This document shows, piece after piece, positions 33,698-43,410 of a DNA stretch of 64,000 nt. Positions within the stretch are counted from its first letter, which is position 1. The number at the start of each line of letters is the position of its first letter. Origin of the DNA: Maribacter caenipelagi (GTDB lineage Bacteria > Bacteroidota > Bacteroidia > Flavobacteriales > Flavobacteriaceae); NCBI RefSeq assembly GCF_004364175.1, contig NZ_SNZW01000018.1:124001-188000 (forward strand). Reading direction: 5' to 3'. The notes below the pieces were generated by a model, which searched no databases, was not told where the DNA came from, and was given only the letters and a program-made list of their open reading frames with translations. The position numbers and the translations under genes are program-made.

Positions 33698-36202
33698 TTA
33701 CTTTTTTGACTTAGGTTTAGCTTTTGCCTTTTTCTTTGGAGTTTTTTTCTTCGGAGTCTTAGCCTCTATTAACTTCTGAGCTTCTTCTAAAGACATGTTA
33801 ACAACATCGACAGTTTTAGCCAATTCTACCTTAACCTTACCTTTTATAACGTTATGACGACCCCATCTCGCTTTTTCTATACGAATGCCTTCTTCTTCCC
33901 AGTTATGAATAACCTTATCTATCTCCTTTTGCTTCTTGACTTCGATAAGCTCTATAATGTCGTCATTTGATAAATTATCAAAATCGTACTTTTTGTTTAC
34001 GTTAATAAACATACCGTTCCACTTAATGAACGGTCCAAATCTACCTGTACCTTTGGTAACTTCCATGTCTTCGTACATGGCAATTGGCGCATCTGCTTTT
34101 TGCTTGGCAACAATAAGTTCTATTGCCCTATCCATCTCAATTTCAAAAGCACTTTCGCCTTTATCCATAGAAATAAATTTTTCCCCGAATTTTACATAAG
34201 GCCCAAACCTACCTACATTGGCCAATACTTCTTCACCTTCGTAAACTCCTAATTTTCTAGGAAGTTTAAAAAGATCCATTGCCTCTTCGTATGAAATAGT
34301 ATTCAACGATTGTTCTGGCAATAAACTTGCGAATGTTGGTTTCTCTTCATCATCAACGGTACCTATTTGTACCATTGGTCCGAATCTACCTAAACGTACA
34401 GAAACTTGTTTTCCACTTTTAGGATCTTTCCCTAAAATTCTTTCTCCACTTGCACGATCTGCATTTTCTTCTACATCTACTACATTAGGATGAAAATCTT
34501 TATAGAAATTTTTCATCATTTTCTTCCAATCTTCATCACCGGAAGCTATCTCATCGAAATCTTCTTCTACTTGTGCAGTAAAATTGTAATCTAAAATATT
34601 GGCAAAATTAGTTACCAAAAAATCGGTAACGATCATACCAATATCAGTTGGTACCATTTTACCTTTATCCGACCCAACATTTTCCGTTAGGTTCTTGGTC
34701 TCTATTACATCTGACGCCAATACTAATTGTTGATACTTACGTTCCGTACCTTCAATAGTACCTTTCTCAACATAACCTCTATTAAGAATAGTAGATATTG
34801 TCGGTGCATATGTAGATGGTCTACCGATACCCAATTCTTCTAATTTCTTAACTAAAGATGCTTCTGTAAATCTATATGGCGCTCTTGTAAAACGTTCTGT
34901 TGCAGAAATATAGTTGTTCAACAAACGCTCGCCTTCTTTCATAGCAGGTAACATGCCTTCTTGTTCTTCGGCTACATCTTCGTCATCTACACCTTCCATG
35001 TACACTTTTAAGAAACCGTCGAATTTTATAACCTCACCGTTTGCAGTGAATTCTTCTGAATGCTTGTTTGCTTTAATCTTAACATTGGTACGCTCTAATT
35101 GCGCATCGCTCATTTGAGAAGCAACAGTACGTTTCCAAATTAAGTCGTATAACTTTGATTGATCACGCTCCAATGATGGTGATTGATTGCTCATATCTGT
35201 AGGCCTAATAGCTTCGTGTGCTTCTTGAGCTCCTTTAGACTTACCTTTAAAATTTCTTGTTTCGCTGTATTCTTTACCGTAATTCTTTTCAATAGCTTCT
35301 TTCGCAGACGTCAACGCTTCGTTAGAAAGGTTAACACTATCAGTTCTCATGTAGGTTATTAAACCCGCTTCATATAAACGTTGGGCTACCTGCATGGTTC
35401 TACCTACAGAGAAATACAATTTTCTTGATGCTTCTTGCTGTAATGTAGAAGTGGTAAACGGCGCAGATGGCGATTTCTTAGCCGGTTTCTTATCTAACTT
35501 ACTTACTGAAAAGTCAGCAGCTTTGTTTTTCTCTAAAAATGCTTTTGCCTCTTCTTCCGTAGAAAAAGTTTTGTTCAGTTTTGCCGAAAAAATACTACCG
35601 GCTTCGGTTTGAAACTCTGCTGCAATCTTAAACGAAGCTTGCGGTTCAAAGCCTTCAATATCTCTTTCTCGTTCAACAATCAATCTAACGGCTACAGATT
35701 GAACACGACCGGCAGAAAGGCCCGGTTTAATTTTTTTCCAAAGTACTGGCGATAATTGATACCCAACTAAACGATCTAAAACTCGTCTTGCTTGTTGTGC
35801 ATTTACAAGGTTATAATTGATTTCTCTTGGGTTCTCAATCGCTTTTTGAATTGCTGCTTTGGTAACCGAGTTGAAAACGATACGTTTTGTCTTCTTTTTG
35901 TCTAAACCTAACTCTTCGGCCAAATGCCAAGAAATAGCTTCTCCCTCTCGATCCTCATCACTCGCGAGCCATATAGTTTCTGCTTTATCCGCTAAACTTT
36001 TAAGCTTTTTCACTAAAGCTTGCTTGTCTTTATCGACTATATATTTCGGTGTAAAATCGCCCTCAACATCTACTCCCAGCTCCTTTGAAGGTAAATCTGC
36101 TATGTGACCAAAGCTCGATTCAACCTTATAATCTTTTCCCAAAAACTTCTCTATAGTTTTGGCCTTTGCAGGAGACTCAACAATTACTAAATTTTTCGCC
36201 AT
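33698..36202 (-). CDS. topA: DNA topoisomerase I
   Basis: This 834-residue type IA topoisomerase has the TOPRIM domain (KNLVIVESPAKAKTIEKFLG; DEDREGEAISWHL) and the catalytic tyrosine in GLITYMRTDS, with RPSTYAPTISTILNRGYVE nearby. The C-terminus has no Cys4 zinc fingers but several GRFGPxVxxG-type repeats (RLGRFGPMVQIG, NVGRFGPYVKFG, GTGRFGPFIKW) and a Lys-rich tail (TPKKKTPKKKAKAKPKSKK). It relaxes negative supercoils. A TTG codon precedes the ATG at 36202, which I take as the start. Confidence 0.96.
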   Translation of the reverse strand: MAKNLVIVESPAKAKTIEKFLGKDYKVESSFGHIADLPSKELGVDVEGDFTPKYIVDKDKQALVKKLKSLADKAETIWLASDEDREGEAISWHLAEELGLDKKKTKRIVFNSVTKAAIQKAIENPREINYNLVNAQQARRVLDRLVGYQLSPVLWKKIKPGLSAGRVQSVAVRLIVERERDIEGFEPQASFKIAAEFQTEAGSIFSAKLNKTFSTEEEAKAFLEKNKAADFSVSKLDKKPAKKSPSAPFTTSTLQQEASRKLYFSVGRTMQVAQRLYEAGLITYMRTDSVNLSNEALTSAKEAIEKNYGKEYSETRNFKGKSKGAQEAHEAIRPTDMSNQSPSLERDQSKLYDLIWKRTVASQMSDAQLERTNVKIKANKHSEEFTANGEVIKFDGFLKVYMEGVDDEDVAEEQEGMLPAMKEGERLLNNYISATERFTRAPYRFTEASLVKKLEELGIGRPSTYAPTISTILNRGYVEKGTIEGTERKYQQLVLASDVIETKNLTENVGSDKGKMVPTDIGMIVTDFLVTNFANILDYNFTAQVEEDFDEIASGDEDWKKMMKNFYKDFHPNVVDVEENADRASGERILGKDPKSGKQVSVRLGRFGPMVQIGTVDDEEKPTFASLLPEQSLNTISYEEAMDLFKLPRKLGVYEGEEVLANVGRFGPYVKFGEKFISMDKGESAFEIEMDRAIELIVAKQKADAPIAMYEDMEVTKGTGRFGPFIKWNGMFINVNKKYDFDNLSNDDIIELIEVKKQKEIDKVIHNWEEEGIRIEKARWGRHNVIKGKVKVELAKTVDVVNMSLEEAQKLIEAKTPKKKTPKKKAKAKPKSKK

Positions 36203-36407
36203 CAACCTTGTTTATACTTACAAATGTATACTAAAAATTAAACTTTGGTAGGTTTTCAAATTCGGAATCACCAAACATGAATCATAATTGTATTAGAATT
36301 CAATTGTTTAAAACCTAAACTAATTAATCACACTTTTTGAAAAAAAACTGAACAAAGCATAATAAAATCAAAATACAAAAGTTATAATTGTAAGTTTTAT
36401 CTTACAT

Positions 36408-37469
36408 ATGAATAGTACAGCGCTTAGAGAGTTTATTGACTTATTTCCGAATGGAGTAATTTTAACCGACTCCAACACAATTATTACATATGCTAATGAT
36501 ATTGCACATAACTCTTTTGGATACAAAGAAGATGAATTAATTGGCAAACCTATAAATGTACTTATACCAAAAAAACTACATCGAAAACATCTCTTGTATA
36601 CAAAATCGTATGCAAAATGTCCAGTAAAGATGAACATGAGCAACAGAACCGGGTTATTGGGGCAAAGAAAAGATGGCTCAACATTTCCGGTCGATGTTAG
36701 TTTAGCACCTTTAGAAAATGAAACTAAATCTCTTTTTATCGCTATAGTAAGAGATTTAACAAATCGGGAGTATATTAAACAACTGGAATTAAAAAATAAA
36801 CAACTAGAGCAATTTACACGTATTGCTTCACATGACCTTCAAGAACCTTTAAGGACAATTTTGAGTTTAACCAAGATGTTAGATGCTCAAAACAACTCTT
36901 CTATTGATGAACACACCAAACAAGTTCTACAATATATTGATGAATCATCCATAAGGATGAGCGTTCTTATCAAGGCATTACTCGATTACAGCAAATTAAA
37001 TTCAAAAAAAGAACTTATAGAAATCGATAGCCATGAAATCGTTAGAGAAGTAATTCAAGATTTAGGAAAAACCATTAATGATGTAAATGCTATCGTAGAC
37101 TATGACAAGCTCCCTGTTATATTTGGTTATAAAACAGAGTTTCGTTTACTGATTCAAAATTTAGTCTCAAACGGTATAAAATATACTCAAAAAAGCACTG
37201 TACCCATTATTAAAATTGAATACCTAAGCACAAATGACTACCATGTCTTTACTATAAAAGACAATGGTATTGGAATAGCAAACGAAAATCAAGAAAGAAT
37301 TTTTGATGTATTTGTTTCTTTAAACGATAGAACTGAATACCCAGGCACAGGTATTGGTCTAGCCCATTGTAGAAAGATTATTGAAATGCATGAAGGAACA
37401 ATCTCAGTAGAATCCAAATTAGGAAAAGGAAGTTGCTTCACTTTTAAAATTAAAAAATTATTAGAATGA
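36408..37469 (+). CDS. PAS-domain sensor histidine kinase
   Basis: This 353-residue soluble kinase has a PAS domain (about 5-118; NGVILTDSNTIITYANDIAHNSFGYKEDELIGKPI, DGSTFPVDVSLAPLE), then HisKA with phospho-H142 in IASHDLQEPLRTILSL. The HATPase domain has LVSNGIKYTQ, FTIKDNGIGIA and GTGIGLAHCRKIIEMH. There is no transmembrane helix, so it senses a cytosolic signal or one bound to PAS. The start is the ATG at 36408. Its stop overlaps the following response-regulator ATG by four bases. Confidence 0.93.
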   Translation: MNSTALREFIDLFPNGVILTDSNTIITYANDIAHNSFGYKEDELIGKPINVLIPKKLHRKHLLYTKSYAKCPVKMNMSNRTGLLGQRKDGSTFPVDVSLAPLENETKSLFIAIVRDLTNREYIKQLELKNKQLEQFTRIASHDLQEPLRTILSLTKMLDAQNNSSIDEHTKQVLQYIDESSIRMSVLIKALLDYSKLNSKKELIEIDSHEIVREVIQDLGKTINDVNAIVDYDKLPVIFGYKTEFRLLIQNLVSNGIKYTQKSTVPIIKIEYLSTNDYHVFTIKDNGIGIANENQERIFDVFVSLNDRTEYPGTGIGLAHCRKIIEMHEGTISVESKLGKGSCFTFKIKKLLE

Positions 37470-37894
37470 AAAGTATCATAGAAAATATCCTTTTAGTAGA
37501 TGACTCCAGAGCTGTAAGTTTTGTTTATGATTATACCATTAAACGAATAGACGCCAAAATAAACACAGTAATTAAAACTAATGGCTTAAATGCTTTTGAA
37601 TATTTAAGGCAATTAAACTATAACTCACAGGACCCCCCTAATATTATAATATTAGACATTAATATGCCAGTCATGAATGGTTGGGGATTTATGGAACATT
37701 ATGACAAACTACCATTACATTTTAAACAGCAATCTATGGTTATAATAGGCTCTTCTTCATCAAACATAGATGACATTCAAATGGCTAAAGAAAACGAAAA
37801 TGTCCATGATTATCTTATTAAACCCATAGATATAGAACAGGTTTTTGAAAAATACCAAAAACTTCTATCCAAACAATTTAAGGAAACTGCTTAA
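37466..37894 (+). CDS. Single-domain response regulator (Rcp1-like)
   Basis: This 142-residue stand-alone receiver has acidic residues D12/D13 (LLVDDS), phosphoacceptor D64 in IILDINMPVMNGW, S93/S94 in IIGSSSSN and K118 in YLIKPID. There is no output domain, as in phytochrome-linked Rcp1-like regulators, so it probably passes phosphate or binds a partner. It is translated together with the PAS kinase (ATGA-type overlap). Its stop codon shares TTAA with the convergent LVIVD gene. Confidence 0.92.
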   Translation: MKSIIENILLVDDSRAVSFVYDYTIKRIDAKINTVIKTNGLNAFEYLRQLNYNSQDPPNIIILDINMPVMNGWGFMEHYDKLPLHFKQQSMVIIGSSSSNIDDIQMAKENENVHDYLIKPIDIEQVFEKYQKLLSKQFKETA

Positions 37895-39159
37895 TTTAAT
37901 GGAAACTCACTTAGCAACCTGATGTCATTACCTTCATACTCATATTGATACAGCACTCTTTCACCGATCATTAATAATGATGATGCCATCGGTATTACAT
38001 CGTATGCAACAATATCTTCTAAAGCATTGATCAAGTTAATATTTGGCGCATCTGTTTTATCATATATTTTTAAACCCGAATCTCCGTCGCATACAAATAG
38101 CGTATTACCTTTAACGCCTAATCCGTTTGGACCATCCATCGGATAAATCACTTTTAATTCCGGATTTTCAAGATTAGAAATATCAATTACATAAAGGCCA
38201 CTTTCTGTATTACCACAAAAATTACCTCCCTTTAAGGTTACATAGGCGTAATCACCATCTACAACTACGGGATCGCAAGCGGTGCCATGCCTAAATTCTG
38301 ACATAAATTCTGGTTTTTCAGGGTTTTCAATCCCATAAATATACATTCCTTGAGAACCTCCTATAAACAAAATATCTCCTTGACTGTAAATGGTTTCAAT
38401 ATCCCAAGCTACTTGAACATCATCTAACACCTTAACATCTTCCACATCTGTAATGTTAAAAATATTGATATCACTATAATCGACAACATAAAGATAATCT
38501 CCAATAATTTTAAATCGTGCCAAAGAACCACCTTGACCTGTGCTTGGCTGCGGACTGTCATTAAAACTTTCAAGAGAATCTACAACACAACCATCACAAT
38601 TATACCTAGACTCATACTCTTCTACCGATCTTCTTTCGGTTACAACCTCCCAACCAATTACAATATCCCTATCGTAATCAATATCGCCATACTCATAAAA
38701 ATCTGCTTGAGGATATTCTATATTAGAAAGCCATACTTCATTATTATATATAGCATTGACAATTCTACTTTGAATAGTAATATTAGTAATATCCGAAATA
38801 TCAAAAATGACCAAATCACCATAGCTATCGGCATATATCTTATCATCTTTAATAGAAATATCATTATTACCTTCTAATTTGATAAATGCAATACTTTCTG
38901 GAGATGAAGGATTTTGATTATCGATTACATGAAAACCCTTATTTACATCATTGACAAAAATATAATTACCATAGGCATATATTTTACCCGATGATACAAT
39001 TGGCACTGGCTCAGTAACTGAAACGGCTTCTGCTTTAAAAGTAATAGCATCTTGTAAAATGGGTCTTGCAACAAGATAATCTTCATAAGGCCCGTCATCA
39101 TCACAAGACACTAAAAAAGCTGATACTATTACACATAATAAAAAAACTAAATTTTTCAT
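37891..39159 (-). CDS. LVIVD-repeat beta-propeller lipoprotein
   Basis: This 422-residue lipoprotein has lipobox AFLVSC (Cys19), followed by Asp-rich residues. The mature part has repeated segments with LVIVD/LYVIDIS-like strands (KGFHVIDNQNPSSPESIAFIKLEGNN, DLVIFDISDI, YLYVVDYSDINIFNITDVEDV, GMYIYGIENPEKPEFMS, GLYVIDISNLENPELKV), i.e. an LVIVD beta-propeller exposed on the cell surface or periplasm. The frame is open to 39204, but the ATG at 39159 starts the signal peptide. Function is unknown; similar proteins often occur with secretion or adhesion genes. Confidence 0.85.
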   Translation of the reverse strand: MKNLVFLLCVIVSAFLVSCDDDGPYEDYLVARPILQDAITFKAEAVSVTEPVPIVSSGKIYAYGNYIFVNDVNKGFHVIDNQNPSSPESIAFIKLEGNNDISIKDDKIYADSYGDLVIFDISDITNITIQSRIVNAIYNNEVWLSNIEYPQADFYEYGDIDYDRDIVIGWEVVTERRSVEEYESRYNCDGCVVDSLESFNDSPQPSTGQGGSLARFKIIGDYLYVVDYSDINIFNITDVEDVKVLDDVQVAWDIETIYSQGDILFIGGSQGMYIYGIENPEKPEFMSEFRHGTACDPVVVDGDYAYVTLKGGNFCGNTESGLYVIDISNLENPELKVIYPMDGPNGLGVKGNTLFVCDGDSGLKIYDKTDAPNINLINALEDIVAYDVIPMASSLLMIGERVLYQYEYEGNDIRLLSEFPLN

Positions 39160-39233
39160 GGTATATACATTTGAAAGGTTGTACCATATAGATAGGGACA
39201 ACAACCAATAGTTGCGTTATCAACCGTTTAAAT

Positions 39234-39962
39234 TTAGATTAACTCATCAAATCCTACCCCGTCTTTATACATATAATATATAGGCACTTTAGCTAACATA
39301 GCAGTAAACAATACGCCTACACAACATAGAAAAAACCCTAATTGAGCAACGAAGGACATTACCAAAACCAACCCAAAAATAACCAACCAATTCTTATTGC
39401 CTAATGTAAAGCTTGCCTTAACCATTTCTAAAGGAGACAAATCATTTGAAAATGCCAAAAAAGCCGGAATCAAAGAAACAGGAACCATTACATAGAACAT
39501 ACCCACACCACAGGCAAGCGCCCCTAGAATTGAGAGTCCGAATGTATACAAAGCAAGAATAAAGACCTTACCGATACGCCCTTCTTTAAAATAATAGAAG
39601 TAATCATCACCTGATTCTTTTCCTAAATCTTTTTCTCTACACATCTTTAAAAATGCCGCATTTAATGCCAAAGCAAAGGTAGTTACCCCAATCGCAATAA
39701 AAGGAAAAAGAATTGCCATTGCAATAGCGGCCATAGGCGGTAATTCATTGTACCGAAGTGCCTCTGGATCAGTTATACCCATAGCAATCATAGGTATGTA
39801 CAAAACAATATAAAAAGGTAGTATTACAACGAATGTTAAGAGCAAAATAATAAAGCCCTGCAACCAAACTTTCTTAAAAAGATCTATAGACCTACTGAAT
39901 ATAGTGCCAAAATCTAAATCTGGTTTCGATTTAATGTGATGTGTTAAGTTTTCTAAATTCAT
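39234..39962 (-). CDS. Hypothetical integral membrane protein
   Basis: This 242-residue protein has an N-terminal cytosolic stretch (DLDFGTIFSRSIDLFKKVW) and about five or six hydrophobic spans. They start with GFIILLLTFVVILPFYIVLYIPMIAMG and end with LVMSFVAQLGFFLCCVGVLFTAMLAKVPIYYMY. The layout resembles the DUF975/GPDPase-membrane-domain group, in which a FxxxxxLxKKxW entry helix is followed by paired spans, but I cannot assign it firmly. It is 74 bases upstream of the LVIVD lipoprotein on the same strand. It is divergent from miaB. Confidence 0.7.
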   Translation of the reverse strand: MNLENLTHHIKSKPDLDFGTIFSRSIDLFKKVWLQGFIILLLTFVVILPFYIVLYIPMIAMGITDPEALRYNELPPMAAIAMAILFPFIAIGVTTFALALNAAFLKMCREKDLGKESGDDYFYYFKEGRIGKVFILALYTFGLSILGALACGVGMFYVMVPVSLIPAFLAFSNDLSPLEMVKASFTLGNKNWLVIFGLVLVMSFVAQLGFFLCCVGVLFTAMLAKVPIYYMYKDGVGFDELI

Positions 39963-40042
39963 AAGTATTGGTGGTTATTATTAATAAAACTAAATAATTT
40001 TCAAGTAGAAAGCATAAACAAACCCTAAATAATCATGTCATA

Positions 40043-40074
40043 TTGTCATATTTTTGATTATAATAGTATCTTTG
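40043..40074 (+). promoter_or_regulatory. Bacteroidota promoter of miaB
   Basis: TTG at 40043-40045 and TATCTTTG at 40067-40074 are separated by 21 bases, a full match to the -33 TTG / -7 TAnnTTTG consensus. The expected transcription start is about 30 bases ahead of the ATG at 40110. Confidence 0.7.
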
Positions 40075-40109
40075 CCATCCAAAATATTTTATTGTAACGT
40101 ATTACAAAA

Positions 40110-41555
40110 ATGGAGAAAACCATAGACGAAAATGTGCAGGGCACAACTTTGGTAGTTGATGGAAAAGAGGCTAACAAACGTAACCTCTATATTGAGAGTT
40201 ATGGTTGTGCCATGAACTTTGCCGACAGTGAAATTGTTGCATCTATCTTAGCGACCGAAGGTTTTAACACCACCCAAACGTTAGAAGATGCCGATTTAGT
40301 ACTTGTAAACACGTGTTCTATTCGAGATAAAGCTGAGCAGACCATTCGAAAAAGGTTAACCGAATATAATAAGGTAAAAAAATCTAGACCGCATTTAAAA
40401 GTTGGCGTTCTTGGTTGCATGGCAGAACGACTGAAAGACAAGCTTTTAGATGAGGAAAAAATAGTAGACATGGTCGTTGGACCAGATGCCTATAAAGATT
40501 TACCCAACTTAATAAAAGAAGTAGATTCCGGCAGAGATGCAGTTAATGTTATTCTTTCTAAGGATGAAACTTATGGCGATATTGCACCTGTAAGATTAAA
40601 CACAAACGGGGTTACCGCTTTTGTTTCTATCACTAGAGGATGTGATAATATGTGCACATTCTGTGTTGTCCCTTTTACTAGAGGTCGTGAACGTAGTAGA
40701 GACCCACAATCTATTCTAACAGAGGTAAAAGAACTTTCTGAAAAAGGGTTCAAAGAAATCACATTACTTGGACAAAACGTAGATAGTTATTTATGGTATG
40801 GCGGCGGACTCAAGAAGAATTTTGTGAATGCTTCTGAAATGCAAAAAGCGACAGCTACCAACTTTTCTAAATTGTTAGAAATGGTCGCATTGGCAAACCC
40901 TAAAATGCGTATTCGTTTTTCAACTTCGAACCCACAAGACATGACTTTGGACGTGATTAGAACCATGGCCAAACACAAAAATATTTGTAATCACGTTCAT
41001 TTACCTGTACAAAGCGGTAGCAATCGTATTTTAAAGGAAATGAATCGCTTACATACTATCGAAGAGTATTTTGAACTGACAGATAATATTAGAAAAATTC
41101 TACCTGGCTGTTCTATTTCTCAAGATATTATTACCGGTTTCCCTACAGAGACAGAAGAGGATCATGCCGCTACTTTAAAAGCCCTAGAATACGTAAAGTA
41201 CGATTTCGGTTATATGTATTCATATTCTGAAAGACCTGGTACTATGGCAGGCAGAAAAATGGAAGATGATGTGCCCGAAGCTACAAAGAAGAGACGCCTT
41301 TCTGAAATTATAGCTTTACAGAGAAGTCATTGTCAGTTTAGAACAGAAAAACATGTTGGCCAGATTCAAGAAGTTTTAATAGAAGGAACTTCTAAAAAAT
41401 CGGAAAACCAATGGAAAGGAAGAAATACTCAAAGTACTGTAGTAGTTTTTCCGAAAGAAAATTACAAGGTAGGTGACTTTGTAAACGTACAAATTAACGA
41501 CTGCACTTCTGCAACCTTAAAAGGTGTTGCCGTTGGGTATTCTGACAATAACTAA
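40110..41555 (+). CDS. miaB: MiaB, tRNA-2-methylthio-N6-isopentenyladenosine synthase
   Basis: This 481-residue radical-SAM methylthiotransferase has the N-terminal UPF0004 domain with three cysteines for the auxiliary cluster ([28 protein letters not shown]). The radical-SAM motif is [21 protein letters not shown] (CxxxCxxC), and the C-terminal TRAM domain has [11 protein letters not shown] and [18 protein letters not shown]. It adds the methylthio group to i6A37 in tRNAs. It is followed after 20 bases by the sigma-54 activator gene. Confidence 0.96.
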   Translation: MEKTIDENVQGTTLVVDGKEANKRNLYIESYGCAMNFADSEIVASILATEGFNTTQTLEDADLVLVNTCSIRDKAEQTIRKRLTEYNKVKKSRPHLKVGVLGCMAERLKDKLLDEEKIVDMVVGPDAYKDLPNLIKEVDSGRDAVNVILSKDETYGDIAPVRLNTNGVTAFVSITRGCDNMCTFCVVPFTRGRERSRDPQSILTEVKELSEKGFKEITLLGQNVDSYLWYGGGLKKNFVNASEMQKATATNFSKLLEMVALANPKMRIRFSTSNPQDMTLDVIRTMAKHKNICNHVHLPVQSGSNRILKEMNRLHTIEEYFELTDNIRKILPGCSISQDIITGFPTETEEDHAATLKALEYVKYDFGYMYSYSERPGTMAGRKMEDDVPEATKKRRLSEIIALQRSHCQFRTEKHVGQIQEVLIEGTSKKSENQWKGRNTQSTVVVFPKENYKVGDFVNVQINDCTSATLKGVAVGYSDNN

Positions 41556-41575
41556 ATTTATAGTACCCATTTTAC

Positions 41576-42862
41576 ATGGAAAGCATACAAAGTATAAAAC
41601 AGCGTTTTGAAATTATTGGGCAAGACCCAAAATTGAACCGAGCCATTGAAAAAGCAATGCAAGTTGCGGCAACAGATATTTCAGTTCTGGTTACTGGTGA
41701 AAGTGGCGTAGGTAAAGAATCTATTCCGAAAATCATTCATTCGCTTTCCCATAGAAAACATGCAAAATATATCGCCGTAAACTGTGGTGCAATACCCGAA
41801 GGTACTATTGACAGTGAACTTTTTGGACACGAAAAAGGCGCATTTACCGGCGCTACGCAAACAAGAAGCGGTTATTTTGAAGTTGCAGATGGCGGCACCA
41901 TATTTTTAGATGAAGTTGGCGAATTACCGCTAACTACCCAAGTACGCCTTTTACGGGTGCTAGAAAATGGTGAATTTTTAAAAGTAGGATCATCTCAAGT
42001 TCAAAAAACAGATGTGCGTATTGTAGCGGCCACAAACGTAAATATGTTCGAAGCGATTAAAAAAGAGCGTTTTCGAGAAGACCTTTATTATCGTTTAAGT
42101 ACAGTAGAAATCAATATACCGCCATTGCGTGAACGTCAAGATGATATTCACTTATTATTTAGAAAATTTGCCTCTGATTTTAGTCAGAAATACAAAATGC
42201 CTACTATTAGACTAGACGACCATGCGGTATCTTTATTAATAAAATATAGATGGCCAGGTAACATACGTCAGTTAAGAAATATTGCAGAACAGATTTCGGT
42301 TTTAGAGGAAAACAGAGCCATTACCGCTGCGACTTTAAATGGTTACCTACCCAACAACACTACAAGTAACTTACCTGCCGTTGTCTCGAACTCAAAATCT
42401 GAAAGTGATTTCAGTAACGAAAGAGAGATTTTATATAAGGTGCTGTTCGACATGAAGGGCGATTTAAATGATCTTAAAAAGTTAACGATGGAGCTGTTAA
42501 AGAACAACGACTCCGAGAAGGTTCAAAAAGATAATGAAAACTTGATACGCAAAATCTACGGCAACGACGACGACGAAGATGCAGATATCGATCATGATAC
42601 TCAAGAAGAAGCACCAAGAAACCTCTTGCATTTGCCCGAACCTAAAAAAGAAGAACCTTCTATAATTCAAGAATCGTACGAAGACAAATATCATTTTGCC
42701 GAAGAAATTCAAGAGGAAGAAACCCTATCTTTACAAGAGAAGGAGGTTGAATTGATTAAAAAATCTTTAGAACGTAACCGAGGAAAAAGAAAGGCTGCAG
42801 CAACAGAATTAGGCATTTCTGAACGAACGCTTTACCGTAAAATAAAACAGTACGACCTTTAA
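41576..42862 (+). CDS. Sigma-54 activator without receiver domain
   Basis: This 428-residue bacterial enhancer-binding protein has the AAA+ domain from about 12 (IIGQDPKLNRAIEKAMQVAAT): Walker A GESGVGKES (41-49), GAFTGA loop (88-93) that touches sigma-54, Walker B FLDEVGELP (110-118) and the R-finger region FREDLYYRLSTVEI. A long acidic linker follows (about 265-370), then a Fis-type HTH (VELIKKSLERNRGKRKAAATELGISERTLYRKIKQYDL). There is no N-terminal sensor domain, so control must come from expression level or a partner. It is the first gene of a run with lptE, a TPR-like gene and secG. Targets could include the groS promoter at 44973. Confidence 0.92.
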   Translation: MESIQSIKQRFEIIGQDPKLNRAIEKAMQVAATDISVLVTGESGVGKESIPKIIHSLSHRKHAKYIAVNCGAIPEGTIDSELFGHEKGAFTGATQTRSGYFEVADGGTIFLDEVGELPLTTQVRLLRVLENGEFLKVGSSQVQKTDVRIVAATNVNMFEAIKKERFREDLYYRLSTVEINIPPLRERQDDIHLLFRKFASDFSQKYKMPTIRLDDHAVSLLIKYRWPGNIRQLRNIAEQISVLEENRAITAATLNGYLPNNTTSNLPAVVSNSKSESDFSNEREILYKVLFDMKGDLNDLKKLTMELLKNNDSEKVQKDNENLIRKIYGNDDDEDADIDHDTQEEAPRNLLHLPEPKKEEPSIIQESYEDKYHFAEEIQEEETLSLQEKEVELIKKSLERNRGKRKAAATELGISERTLYRKIKQYDL

Positions 42863-42868
42863 TTTAAA

Positions 42869-43405
42869 ATGAATCCCATTTCAATGAGATACCTTAAAAA
42901 ATCTTTAATCTTTATACTGCCCGTCATCTTATTTCTAAGCTGTGGTGTATATAATTTTACCGGTGGTAATGTTGGAGAAGCCAAAACTTTTAAAGTTAAT
43001 TACTTTCAAAATTATGCCACCCAGAGTCCAGGGTCTACTTTTGAACCCGGTGTTGATAGGGATTTCACTTTGGCATTACAAGACCGAATATTAAACCAGA
43101 CTAGTTTAGATCTTATTTCTTCTGGTAATCCAGATTTATTATATGAAGGCGAAATAACCGAATATAAGATTTCACCAATGTCTGCAACCGCTGCACAAAC
43201 TGCTGCACAAAACAGACTTTCTGTACGCGTGAAAGTTCGTTTTTATAATCAGCTGAAAGAAGATGCCGCCTTTGACCAAAGTTTTTCATTCTTTTATGAT
43301 TATCCAGCAGACACACAATTGGCAAGCATTAAGAGTGAAGCCCATGAGATAATTTTCGAAAGGTTAACACAAGATATTTTCAACGCCTCATTGGCAGATT
43401 GGTAG
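42869..43405 (+). CDS. lptE: LptE-like LPS-assembly lipoprotein
   Basis: This 178-residue lipoprotein has lipobox LFLSC (Cys25) and the LptE arrangement: GVYNFTGGNVGEAKTFKVNYFQN, then a helix (DRDFTLALQDRILNQTSLDLISSGNPDLLYEGEITEY) and strands (LSVRVKVRFYNQLKEDAAFDQSFSFFYDYP). LptE plugs the LptD barrel that inserts LPS into the outer membrane. A second ATG at 42884 would also give a good signal peptide. It lies six bases after the sigma-54 activator, so the two are probably co-transcribed. Confidence 0.87.
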   Translation: MNPISMRYLKKSLIFILPVILFLSCGVYNFTGGNVGEAKTFKVNYFQNYATQSPGSTFEPGVDRDFTLALQDRILNQTSLDLISSGNPDLLYEGEITEYKISPMSATAAQTAAQNRLSVRVKVRFYNQLKEDAAFDQSFSFFYDYPADTQLASIKSEAHEIIFERLTQDIFNASLADW

Positions 43406-43410
43406 ATTAC

